64,000 nt of DNA from Cycas panzhihuaensis (taxonomy: Eukaryota; Cycadophyta), in NCBI GenBank assembly GCA_023213395.1, contig CM041465.1:52645741-52709740 (forward strand), in the 5' to 3' direction. Positions 45,836 to 57,560 of this stretch are shown here, piece by piece; the first letter of the stretch is position 1; each line of letters opens with the position of its first letter. The notes under the pieces were generated by a model. The model ran no database searches. It saw only the letters and a list, made by a program, of their open reading frames with translations, and had not been told where the DNA came from. Made by a program: the position numbers and the translations under genes.

Positions 45836-48400
45836 ATGTGATAATTCTCTTGTCATTTGTGAAGTCTCCCTCCTTCTTTGGAAGACTCATCTTATTCCCC
45901 TCTTCCATTGTCTGATTCTGAATCAACTATGGAGGGATTCTCTTTAGATTAGGTGTACCATGCCTACATTTCCAAAACCCAATAACCTTCAACTTCTTTC
46001 GAAGGTCCCACCTAGGAGGGTGAAGACTCCATCTTCTATCTAGGTGATCAAGAGCACCTGCATGTCCATCATCTCTCCACCCATGATGTGGAATCCTCTT
46101 CCCCCATGGGGTATCACCTTCTTAGTGATAATACCCATGAAGATCACCTTGTGAGGTCCACTTCATATGAGAATCCTTCAACCTCATACAAGCAAGTGGG
46201 AACCCCTCCTATAGATGTGATGGAAGTGCTTAATCAATGCTTCTAAGTGGCTAGTCTCCAACCACCTCCCAAGTGGTTGGAAAGCATCTTGTGAAGCATG
46301 GTGTATCTTCCTCGTCCATATCCCCACACTCATCCTACTTAGTTTTACTATTTATAATGGGGCCATCCCTCATTGCTTCTTCCTCTTCTAGTGGTCTGCA
46401 TTCTTTAGGGGCTACCTGGGGTATACCTACTTCCTAACTTAGATTGAGTATACCTCCTCCTAGTTAGGCGGCCATGCCTCAGCCAACCGTGGTCCATCCA
46501 CCTTCGATTAGACCTAAGGGTCTACATGCCCCCCTACCTCTAGCTATGTGGGATAAATTCCCACATGCACCTAAACTCAACCAAAGGATTCTTTTCTTTA
46601 GGTGCCCCCAAGATACACCTCCTAACCATGGGGGCATGGTAAAGGGAATCCCCTTCCCGTCTATGGGGTGGACCCCTTTCACCCATATGGTATTGCACCA
46701 CTTATGGGTGGCCTATATGGGTAAAATCTAGTCCTACACCCATCCATTCCTTCTTCTTAAATCTCTTCCTATGCAGTTCCTTCGCAAGGAGGATAAATCC
46801 CTCCTCAGGGTACCTTCTCCCAAGTCCCCTTTCAACAAGAGGTATATCCTCACAGGGGGATGGGTCCTTCCTATCCATCCACCACTTTTCCAGTACCCTC
46901 CCACTAAGTGGTAGGAAATTCATATTCCCTTTTAGGCCAAGTCTCCCAAGGAGGACTTGGGCACCCTGGCCCACTTCCTCCTTCGTCCTTCATTGATCTG
47001 ACAGTTCAACCAAGGGCTCGTCCCTTCATGGACAATAGGTCAACTCCCTTATCCATCAAGGTGTTAAGGACTAACTTATCACCTCATCCTCTTGAGGTAC
47101 CCAACTTCAATGGGACCTCTTCTCAAGACCCAATGAAATATGTCAGGAGCTTTTCCATGGCATGTATCAACTATTAGGCTTACGATCATATCTTGATAAA
47201 ACTCTTCCCACTTTCCTTGCAAGGAGATGCCCTTAAGTGGTTTTATCGCCTTCCCATGCTTTTAATTCACTCATTTCAATAGCTCATAGATGAGTTCGTC
47301 AACTACTTTAATATTACTCACCCCTTTATGAGTGGAATGAAGGCCCTTTTATCCCTCAAATAAGGTCATGAGAAAATGAATCATGACTTTGTTAGGTATT
47401 TCATGATCTTCTCCATTCTATGAAGGTAACCCTGCCTAAGGAGTTAAAAAGGGATCTTTTTGTAAATGCCCTTTATCCCAAAGTACATGCTAAGGTCCTC
47501 AAGATGGGGGCAATAACATGCAATTCTACTATAGCCAAATGTTTGGCTATCGAGGCTATTGAGATCGAAGCAGGTCTCAAGAAACTTCTTACGTCATCAC
47601 AACGATGTGAGGTACCCTCTCTATCCTGCAATACCAAAACTCAACAACCTTCTAAGTCTTCAACCTATTCAATAGAGAAGACTTTGGACCCATTGACTTC
47701 TACCATACATTCTTTCAAACATATGATGAAGTAGCTTAAACTCCAAGCTCCTCCTTCATCACTGATATCTCATAAACCCATTTATCAAGCCTCTCAAGCC
47801 ATACCTTCTAAGAATGGAAACACCCCTGCTCCTCAAATAAGGAAGACAAACTCTTCCTTAGAGAAGAAATGGTGCTTTGTTCATGGCGAGTGCTTCTATA
47901 AGGATTCATAATACAAGGCATAGCATTCCAAATTTGCCCCTGCATCATGACCCCTCTCCTAAATAGGCATATAGGCCCAATCTAGACAAACCTGTTCATA
48001 TAGATCCTTTCCCTAAATATGGGAAATGAGATAAACATACCCAACAATGGGGGAATCAAAATAGGGGAAGATCCCCTAACCCTCGCCCTGTGCAAGCTAA
48101 GGGGAAAGGGGTAAGGAACTTTTCCTCCTCTTCTAATTCTAACTATCAAACCTCTTCTCCCTCTCGATCATAAAATAAAAGAAAGAAAATTATCCAGATG
48201 CTTGAGACCATGCCCTTGTGTCCTTTGACCTGGTCTCAAGTAGCTAAAGAGGTCATATGTGTCTTCTTCCTCTCAGTTAGACCCTCCTTTAGAGAATCCT
48301 CCCTTGAAGATTTCATCGCTCCCCAAGACGATCCATGTTCACCCTAGTCATTATGATTTTTGAAGGGCACTTCCCCAACCCACCAGAAAAGGGAAGCCCT
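45836..48400 (+). pseudogene. Tat-E gag
   Basis: The ATG at 45836 aligns with the Tat-A and Tat-B gag starts; the next two codons are stops. Then PPSLEDSSYSPLPLSDSESTMEG (in two blocks) matches the family N-terminus. The gag domain: ARPFMDNRSTPL, FSMACINY, HILIKLFPLSLQGDALKWFY (46990-47260), LKRDLFVNALYPKVHAKVLK (47446-47505). A knuckle-like KKWCFVHGECF is near 47865. Open stretches are 46908-47177 and 47420-47734, with a frame change between them. Non-functional. Confidence 0.85.
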
Positions 48401-48426
48401 TCTCCATCATAGATGAGTTTCATATT

Positions 48427-48970
48427 ATGGCTGCAAGGATGTCCATGATGGATGTCTTGAGGAGCTATATAGAGCAGTGTGCTTTCCTCCTAGAGACTTT
48501 AGCATTGGTCGATGCTTCCGTTCACGCCTTGGGTATTGCCCCCAGCCGTGAACATATTATCTCATTCGACCTTAAAGATCTCCCTTCGACCATTGAAAGG
48601 GAATGCCAATGGCAATACCCTTTCACTATATTCATAAACCTGAGTGTACTCTTCAAAGAACTATTATAGACAATGGTTCTTTCGTCAATGCTATGCCTTT
48701 GTGAATCATGCAAGAGCTAGGTATAATAACTCTTGAACTGGTCCCATGGCATTGTCAAGGCTATGATGGCAGTAAGAAAATACCTTTGGGGTATGTTTCC
48801 ATTCCTCTTACCCTCAAGGACAAGACCATCCTCACTGACATTATGGTCCTTGATGTAGATATGGATTACAATCTTTTGTTGGGACATCCATTTCTCGATC
48901 AAATGGGAGCTGTGTGTTTGTCTCAATGAGAACAATTCAAATTCATCCACGAAGGACAAATCAAGGTTAT
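48427..48970 (+). pseudogene. Tat-E aspartic protease
   Basis: Upstream segment MMDVLRSYIEQCAF (48427-48600), then CQWQYPFTI, a frameshift near 48640, and the active-site block TIIDNGSFVNAMPL with the catalytic Asp intact (unlike Tat-B). VPWHCQGYDGSKKIPLG and DVDMDYNLLLGHPFLDQMG follow, ending near 48970. The frameshift disables it. Confidence 0.85.
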
Positions 48971-49100
48971 TTCTTAGGAGCCTCCTCCCATCAAGCAATC
49001 ACATCAATCACATTAAGTAGTTCATGACCTAGCGAAGGGCAATAAGGGCCCATATGCCTATGCCTCTACTTGCTCTATTGATATCCCTAGTTCATCTTGT

Positions 49101-49814
49101 TTGGAAGAGGGCCCTTCCTCTTCTTCCTCTAACCTTATTTATTTCACCCTTATTGGTGTGGGGAGTTATGGGTACCTCACCATGTTGACTGATGATAAGT
49201 TTGACGATGAGGATGAGGACCTCCCTCATCCCATATCTCTCTTGAACATGAGTAGGGAGTGTTCATTTCATTTTAAGTCCCAACCTGAAGGTTCTTCCAT
49301 TGAGGAGCCTAGTCCTCTTCTGAAGCCACATATCGCCAAGTCTCTCATTTCTTGTATGACTTTCCTTCTCATTTCATCTTCCAACTCATTACCCTCTTCA
49401 AGTGGTGAGGTGAGGGAACCTCCTGTCACATGTCACAGGAGGTCACTCTCTGACTCTTCTAAAGAATCTCCTGACTATATTGAATGGTGGGTCGACTATT
49501 ATGGTCCCACTACTCCTCCTAGTCCTCATTCTTCATCTTCTCTAAGTGTAACTATCCATGGGGTAGATTGCTTCAAGAATGATGAGGTCTTATTAGAGCA
49601 TCTAGTGGGCTCTATAACCCTCCCTCCTAGTCACCATAAACTTGGTTACCAAAAGATTTTAGCCCTTGGGTCACCCTTAACTAACCTAAGTCTACCTATC
49701 TCCTCTTCGCCCCTTCCTATTGACCAAGCCCCCATTCATTTCAAGAAGGGGAATTCCATGTGCATGGGGCAACGAAGGACATCATCCTCATCCCTAACAA
49801 GGTCATCAAGGTAG
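49101..49814 (+). pseudogene. Tat-E acidic linker between protease and reverse transcriptase
   Basis: 237 codons open without a stop, unusual in this decayed element. It shares with Tat-B the blocks GVGSYGYLTMLTDDKFDDED and HGVDCFKNDEVLLEHLVGS, and ends with an IHFKKGNSMCMG-like run before the reverse transcriptase entry motif (frame change near 49770). No known domain recognised. Confidence 0.7.
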
Positions 49815-49819
49815 GAGCA

Positions 49820-51150
49820 AAGTGTTCCCCTAAAGAAATAAAGGAATACACCCTTCTTTTTCAAGAGTTCCATGATGTCTTCACATGGGATTACACTAAC
49901 ATGAAGGGAATAGATCCTTCCATTGTCACCTATAACCTTATTACTATTCTAGGTGATCACCCTATATGACAAAAGTAGCACCCCCTCCATCATAAACTAT
50001 CTTCCACTATGAAGATGGAAGTTAAGAAACTATTAGGCATAGGATTGATCACCTCCATCGACTACCCTAAGTGGGTCTCAAATGTCGTTCTCATTGCTAA
50101 AAAGAATAGGATGATTTGGATATCCATTGATTTCTATGATATTGATAGTGCATGTCCCAAAGACAACTTCCCTCTGCCTTTCATTGATCAAACTACTTGA
50201 TTCGAAGTCATGTCCTTGATGGATGGCTTCTCTTGGTATAACCAAATCTAAATTTCTCATGGAGACCATCATAAAATAGCCTTCACCACTCCTTGGGGTA
50301 CTTTTACTTATAAAGCGATGTCTTTTAGACTCAAAATGCAAGTGGCACTTACCAAAGGGCAATGTAGTTTATCTTCCATGACCTTATAAATAAAACTCTC
50401 AAGGTTTTCATGGATGATATGATAGGCCTTTCACATAAAATGGCCCAACATCTCGATGATTTGTACGCCATCGTTACTAGGTATCGTAAATATCACATTA
50501 GCTTGAATCCTCTTAAATGTACATTTGTTATAACAATCGACAAACTTTTAGGTTTCCTTGTTTCAAAATAAGGAATCTAGATTGACTCTGATAAAGTCAA
50601 AGCCATCCTTGACATACCTCCTCCCAAGACTCAATAACAAATTAAGTCATTCTTGGGTAAGTTGGGTTTCCTCAGGTGTTTCTTAGCAAATTTCACCATA
50701 AACGCTAAACCCCTCACTAACTTATTAAAGAAGGGGGACCCATTTATTTGGTCTCCAAAGGCTTAGGAAGTTTTCCAAGAGCTCAAAAGAGCATTAGCTT
50801 CTGCCTCAATCTTGGTGTCTCCTCTCTTCGATTGACCTTTTATCCTTTATACTTCAGCTACTAATGAATCTTTAGGGACTATGCTTACCCAAGAAGATGA
50901 TTCAGGAACCAAGAGGTCTATCTACTTTATCAGTCACATCTTAGTTTCCACTAAGCTCAACTATTCCCCTGCCAAGAAGGAATATCTCACCTTAGTACAT
51001 ACCACTAAGAAATTTAGGCATTACTTACTCAGTAACACCACTAAAGTGATCGTCCAATCTGATCCTTTGAGATACCTCCTAACTCAGTCTGATTTGACTG
51101 GTAGGATTAGTAAGTGGATCATCCTCCTTCAAGAATATAATCTCTAAATT
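49820..51150 (+). pseudogene. Tat-E reverse transcriptase and RNase H
   Basis: Entry motif DVFTWDYTNMKGIDPS (about 49875-49920), KKLLGIGLITSIDYPKW (about 50025), NFPLPFIDQ, the catalytic FMDDMIGLS (50410-50436), SLNPLKC, and RNase H with FILYTSATNESLGTMLTQ (about 50835-50890), SPAKKEYLTLVHTTKKFRHY. Six or more stops. It matches Tat-B along its length. Confidence 0.88.
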
Positions 51151-51269
51151 GTTAATAAGAAATCAAAGAAGGGGATGGTGGTCATCGAGAAGTTAGTTGA
51201 TGCTCCCATCCCTAACTCTTTAAACACTCTTGTTGATGATTCCCTATTGATGAGCCTATCCTTTCCATT

Positions 51270-52551
51270 CAAGACATGTCCCCCCATCAATTGGCTGATA
51301 GTGAGAGGTATGGGGATATCATACAATACCTTATCAAGCAACAGTATCATCCTCATACTAGTGATAAGGTGAGGTCACACATTAGGCCCATTGCTAGGCA
51401 ATACTTCCTTATGAAGGAGGTGTTGTATAAAAGATCCTTCGATGGGGTCCTTCTTTGTTGTGTCAACCCTGACGAGGTGAGCTAGATACTTCATGAATAC
51501 CGTAATAGAATTTGTGGGGGAGACTTTGGGACTCAATCCATAGCCCAGAGGATCTTGCACATGGGTTAATATTGGTCATCCCTTTTTTAAGGATGCCCAT
51601 ACCTATGCTTTATGATGTCGTAGGTGTGAGGAGCATGCCAACATCATCCATTTGCCTTCCAAGGCCCTACACCCTATTATCTCTCTATGGCCATTTTCCC
51701 AATGGGGATTAGACCTCATTAAGGCCATAACCCCTCCTTCTTCATTACAACACATGCTTATCTTGACTGCAATAGAATACTTTACTAAATGGGCCAAAGT
51801 GGTCCCCTTGTCTTCCACTTTTGGTAAGATTATAGCTACCTTCATCTACCAACATATTATCTATTAATTCAGCATTCTTGATATCTTGATCACAGATAAT
51901 GGTACTCCCTTTTGTAATAAGGAAATGAATAAGATTTATGAGAAGTTTAGGATATCCCATAAGACTTCCTCTTCTTATTACCCTCAGGGCAAGGGCCAAA
52001 TCAAGTCCTTTAACAAGGCTCTTATAAACATCCTAAAGAAAATCGTCACCTAATCCCAAAGGGATTGGCACCTTCAACTTCCCTCTACTTTATGGGCATA
52101 TCGCACTTCCATTCGTATGGCTTTAGGGATAACCCCATTCTCCCTCGTGTATGGAACTAAGGTAGTCCTTCCCTTAGAAGTTGGAATTCCCTCCTTGTGT
52201 GTCTCCCTTCGAGGTCTTATCGACAAGGAATCCTATTGCCAAGCCCACCTCCTCAACTTCGAAGCTTTAGATGAGAGATGTTTGATCGCATATCAAGTGA
52301 ATCTTGCCTCTAAATCCAAGGCATGGAGAATGTATAATAAACATCTTCACCCTCGCCCTCTGCATCCTGGGGACCTCATCCTCAAACTAGAATATCTCCA
52401 TGATCACTTATCTAAATTCAAGCCTAAATGGGTTGGTCCCTTCATCATTCTCAAAAGTCTCAATAATGGCACCTGTAGGATTGCAACTCTAGAGGGTCTC
52501 AAGTTTAAGAGATCCATCAATGGTAAATTCTTGAAGAAATCTTATGTGTGA
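51270..52551 (+). pseudogene. Tat-E integrase
   Basis: A zinc-finger region with stops and a frame change (about 51490-51640), then the catalytic core QWGLDLIKAIT (Asp near 51711), ITDNGTPFCNKEM (Asp near 51894) and GQIKSFNKALIN, where the catalytic Glu found in Tat-B is Lys (near 52001). The C-terminal part is open for 144 codons (52117-52551): TPFSLVYGTKVVLPLEVG, LKLEYLHDHLSKFKPKW, VGPFI, ending FLKKSYV. Inactive by the Glu-to-Lys change and stops. Confidence 0.9.
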
Positions 52552-53576
<1,025 letters not shown>

Positions 53577-55500
53577 CTATGAGCTACCCACCTCGCTCTC
53601 CTTATCTTGAGGCCTCCTTTGGGTCACTGTCATCGTATGGATATGAGATCTACTCTGTAATGACCTAGTGGTGATCTTCTCTACTAGTTGATTGTATCTT
53701 CCCTGAATATGATCCCTCTCCCCCTCTGCTCCTTAAAGCCTCTCCTCTAGTGCGATGATCCTAATCTGACTCCCTACATCTCTACCTACTACTCCTCCTC
53801 CCTAGGCCTCAAGTACATGGACTTGGCCTTGTAGGGCATCCCTCTCTATAGCTATTTGGTCTCTCTCCATGCGTAGTCCATCTAGTATGCTATGAAACTT
53901 TCCCGTCCTCGCCTAATGCCCCTGGGACTCTACCACCCATATGTCCCTAGATCTGATCAATAGGGAAAATGCTATTTTCTGTGTCCCCATAGATTAAGGT
54001 TCCTCATTGGCTAGGATGAGAGGCTATCCCTCTACATAGACATAGGGAAACAACTCTCAGACTACTACCTCTAGTAGCCTCGTCATCTCCCTATGCCTGC
54101 CAAACCATACATACCATATGTTAGTCTAATGAGTATATATGTGAAAGCATCTAAATTAAATTAAAGCAAACCATCTAAGTAGCTAGTGATTGAAAAGATG
54201 TTGAGTTAGGGTAGTGTCTCACCTCTTGGGACAGTTAGCTCCTTGGCTCTGATGATCACCTCCTACATAGGAGCTCCCTTGGTTACTGCCTCTACCTCCT
54301 ATACCTCTAACAGTATCTCTCCTACCTCATGGGCTGCTGGAGCATCTCCTACCTTTGCTCCTCCCTCTGTTGTGGCTATCATCACCTCTACCATTGCCAC
54401 TATAGCCATGAAAACTATTGGAGCTCTGCTTGTAGCTTGCCCTTTACTTATTGGTGTATGTGATGGTCTACCTCTCCTCGTAAATGTTGATGAGCCTGCC
54501 TTGCCTCATACAGCTCTTGATGGGCCTATTCCATCACCTCCATCATTACCTTTACCCTCATTGGGCTTATCTCCTTACTCCCATTCTACGTTGTCACTCT
54601 CCTAGTGCACCCTCTATACAAGTCCACTGTGTAATCTGCTAGAGTGAGTAGATCGAGTGACGTAGCCTCCACTAACCTCCATACATGAGCCTGGTCCTCT
54701 GTCCATCTAAATTGAGTCTACCATCTATGGACCATAGGTGACCACACCAAGATGGGATGTGGTCCGCTCAATGGTGCCACCACTTTGAAGTGGTCAAAGA
54801 ACCAGTACTATAATAGTGCGTAGTATGAGAATCCTCCTCTTTCTACCACCTAGATTTGATCTAACTATGCCACTAGGTTGGATACTATCAAGGTAGCCTA
54901 ATCTAGCCTCTACCTAGCTTCACATCTCCTAACTGTGGCCATCCATTTGCCTAGTATGTCTCTATAATTTTATTTCCAAGAAATCCAAAATAAAATGTCT
55001 AATGTGATAAGTTTTCTCACTCAAGGAACTCTAGACATCACTATCGCCTGGACTAATACACCTCATTAATCCCACTTGCTCTATCATATAAAGTATGTGG
55101 CTTCCTCTATGTGGGCAATGTCTATGCTAGGTAACATACCTAGTGATGCCAGTACTCCTTTGGTTGGTATACCAAAAATCCTCCTAATGTTGCTTGGTGT
55201 GATAATAACATCCTCCACCTAGGGAAGATGGAAAACATGCCTCTGTTTATCCCAATGGGAGACTATATCTACTAGGAAGCACTGGTTTGATGTATATTGG
55301 GGTGTCCTAATGATCTTCAAGAGCCTGCAGTGCCTCATAGTCATCCTGTCCTACCTCAATATCATCTCAATAAAACTAAGCATTGCCATCCTGATATTAT
55401 TGTAATTGCCCACTGTAATAACCACATGTAAACAATCTAGAAGTTAATCCATAACCCCTCCACTACATGTCCTGCTGCCTCTTGGATGCCTAGTGCTCCA
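53577..55500 (-). pseudogene. Antisense PMD plus coiled-coil ORF of Tat-E
   Basis: Same ORF as in Tat-B, opposite to gag-pol. On the minus strand: DIVSHWDKQRHVFHLP near 55250 (PMD block), VRKLITLDILFWISWK near 54990, YWFFDHFKVVAPL near 54790, a Pro/Ser-rich stretch (54600-54300), the intron 54222-54097, then a coiled coil (RDALQGQVHVLEA, IRIIALEERL; 53880-53700) and the conserved end EVGSS-stop at 53579-53577. Several stops and frame changes; non-functional. The identical end in both copies shows that this is the true C-terminus. Confidence 0.75.
54097..54222 (-). other. Putative intron in the antisense PMD ORF (Tat-E)
   Basis: 126 bp on the minus strand: donor AAGAG/GTGAGACAC, acceptor TTTGGCAG/GC with a T-rich lead-in. 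Same place and same GTGAGAC donor as the 99-bp intron of Tat-B. Confidence 0.68.
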
Positions 55501-55559
55501 TAAAAGTGAGCTAAGTCATCCATTGGGCCTTATTTTTTTTCTTTTTTTTACTATTTATT

Positions 55560-55690
55560 CTCTGTCTAATGTCAAACTCTACAGTACCACAAACTTTAAC
55601 ATGGGCCCCACTTAGAATTTCTCATATTCTCAATGGCCTTGTAGCAAATTTTGTGGCACCATAATCTTTGCCACTAGGCCATTGTTACCC
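55560..55690 (-). promoter_or_regulatory. Palindrome-type block upstream of the antisense PMD ORF (Tat-E)
   Basis: Decayed counterpart of 7825-7935. On the minus strand GTGGCAAAGATTATGGTGCC then GTTTGTGGTACTGTAGAGTT align with the two palindromes of Tat-B. Promoter role inferred. Confidence 0.5.
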
Positions 55691-56677
55691 CCCCTCAAAA
55701 GGGGGAAAGATGCCCCAAAAAATCCAAAAACCTTACTTGAGTAGGCCAAGGCCTAACCTACTAGGACCAGGGCTCCCTGGTTCTCCTCCTCCTTGGGCCT
55801 CATTTGACCTCCAAGTCATCCTGATTTGCTCTTAAGGGGCTAAAACTAAGCTATAAAATTGTAAAAAATCCATAAACTTAAAGTGACAAAATGGAAAGGG
55901 TAAGAAATGATCCACTCATTGGATCAGGTCTAACTACTACCATCTCATCATCCTAATCTTGTAGGCTATCTACTCACATCAACCCAATGGTCAAATATCC
56001 CATAAAGTGCTCTCAAAATTTGGTAGGGCTATGTCATGTAGAGGGAAGGGCTCCAAATCGATCGTGTGGCCTGTGAAAATGAATTCCATTTTCACCCCCC
56101 TTCCTTTATATACGCGGAGGCCTCGGGGGACACTTCCTCCTTTTCCTTTTCTATGATAGACTTCAAGACCATCTCCTTGGCCTCATCACCTTTGTCTTTA
56201 GGGTCCATCCCTTATTTGGTTCCATAGCCTCTATCTTATGCTCTTTTGGTGCATTTATGATGACCCCTTTAGTCTCTTGTAGACCTCTTTTGTCTCATTT
56301 TTCATGCTGCTCTAAAACTTACCTATGTTTATACTCCTTTAATCTATTTTGGTATTTTGAATACATTTTTCCTACCCATTTGAGCCTTTAAGGCTCCCAA
56401 AAGGAGTGCCTCCCCCTTTCTGGACCTCCTTTGGCCCTTTTTAGCAATCTTTGGGAGCCCTAAAAGGGCTTTTTTGCTATCGCCTCCTCGCCTCTTCATT
56501 GGGTAAGTTTCCTCGAGCCTAGTAGCCTCTTCCCAGAACTCTCTTATCTTTTTATGGCCCATATTCATAGCACTTTGGGTGATTATGGCCTTGTCACTGC
56601 ATCTTCTCCTCTTCTTCTCTTTTTGACCTTGTCGTCACTATTTCTCTTGTTATTCAACGTAGACTTTATTTTTTACC
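55691..56677. other. Tat-E spacer upstream of the RNase H ORF
   Basis: About 1 kb, counterpart of 6874-7800. It ends in a long pyrimidine tract (about 56603-56668) with AACGTAG 17 bp before the RNase H start, a possible splice acceptor. No coding similarity. Confidence 0.45.
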
Positions 56678-57100
56678 ATGGTACTACTTATCTTCACTAA
56701 TGGAAGAAGTTGTAGTAATCCAGGACCTTCTGCTACCATGTTGATCCTCCATGACCCCTCCAGATATGACTATATATATTCTTGAGTCTTTCTCCTTGAG
56801 GCCATAAATAACGAAGTTGAATATACAACTATTATTGAGGCCCTTACTCATGCACTTCATTTCTAGCATGGTCCCATCATCATCCTTTATGACTCTTAGA
56901 TCATCATGTTACAACTTACATAGATTTATGAGGTACGTTGCCTGCATTTAAGAGCCCTCACTTCGACTACCAGATCTCTTCTATCTCGTTTCTCCTCTAT
57001 GGACTTTCAGCATATTCCCAGAGACTTAAATGCTAAGGCAAATGGCCTTGTCTGTCGCATCCTTGAGTATTATCTCTCTCTTCTCGATGATCCTCCCTAG
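56678..57100 (+). pseudogene. Stand-alone second RNase H ORF of Tat-E
   Basis: 423 bp, the same length, start and stop as the Tat-B copy. It begins MVLLIFTNGRSCSNPGPSAT; NNEVEYTTIIEAL carries the catalytic Glu, LYDS the Asp, and HIPRDLNAKANGL the last site, where Asp is Asn. The first catalytic position is Asn here too. Four in-frame stops; two of them (after LYDS and in QLT-stop-IYEV) are TAG where Tat-B has Gln. It follows the antisense PMD ORF and precedes the purine tract by about 450 bp. Confidence 0.85.
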
Positions 57101-57550
57101 ATAGCTTAGTGGGTTGCCTAATCACCCAGACTTAAGAATCATTCTGACCTTCATTTTATGATTCATTCGTACCTCTAAAAGCTGGCCACTAATGAGGTTA
57201 AACTATGGTGACTACCAGGTTTGTTTCTCTACCTTTCCCTTTGTACCATCTGTGGTGTGAGGCCCTTGCATTCTAATCTCTATATATATATACTTCTCAT
57301 TTATGTTATTATGCTTGTGACTGTTAGCATCACTTATCTTGACTCATCCACCCTAACTCTCATCAGATTCTAGGGTTACACATAGGTAGCCCCTATGTCG
57401 TCCCTCATTCCTCCTTGTCCACATGTTTTGCCATGACACTTGTCACTCCCTTGGATGACGACACCTTTATACTTTGATGCATGATACTAACCTTTTTGTT
57501 GACAACATTTGCCATCACTTTATGCTTCTAAGTAGTGAGGCTCTACTATT
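57101..57550. other. Tat-E 3' untranslated stretch
   Basis: About 450 bp between the RNase H ORF and the purine tract. No coding similarity seen. Confidence 0.5.
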
Positions 57551-57560
57551 AAGGGAGTAG
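57551..57560 (+). other. Tat-E polypurine tract
   Basis: AAGGGAGTAG directly before the 3' LTR start TGTTTCCTGG. Confidence 0.72.
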
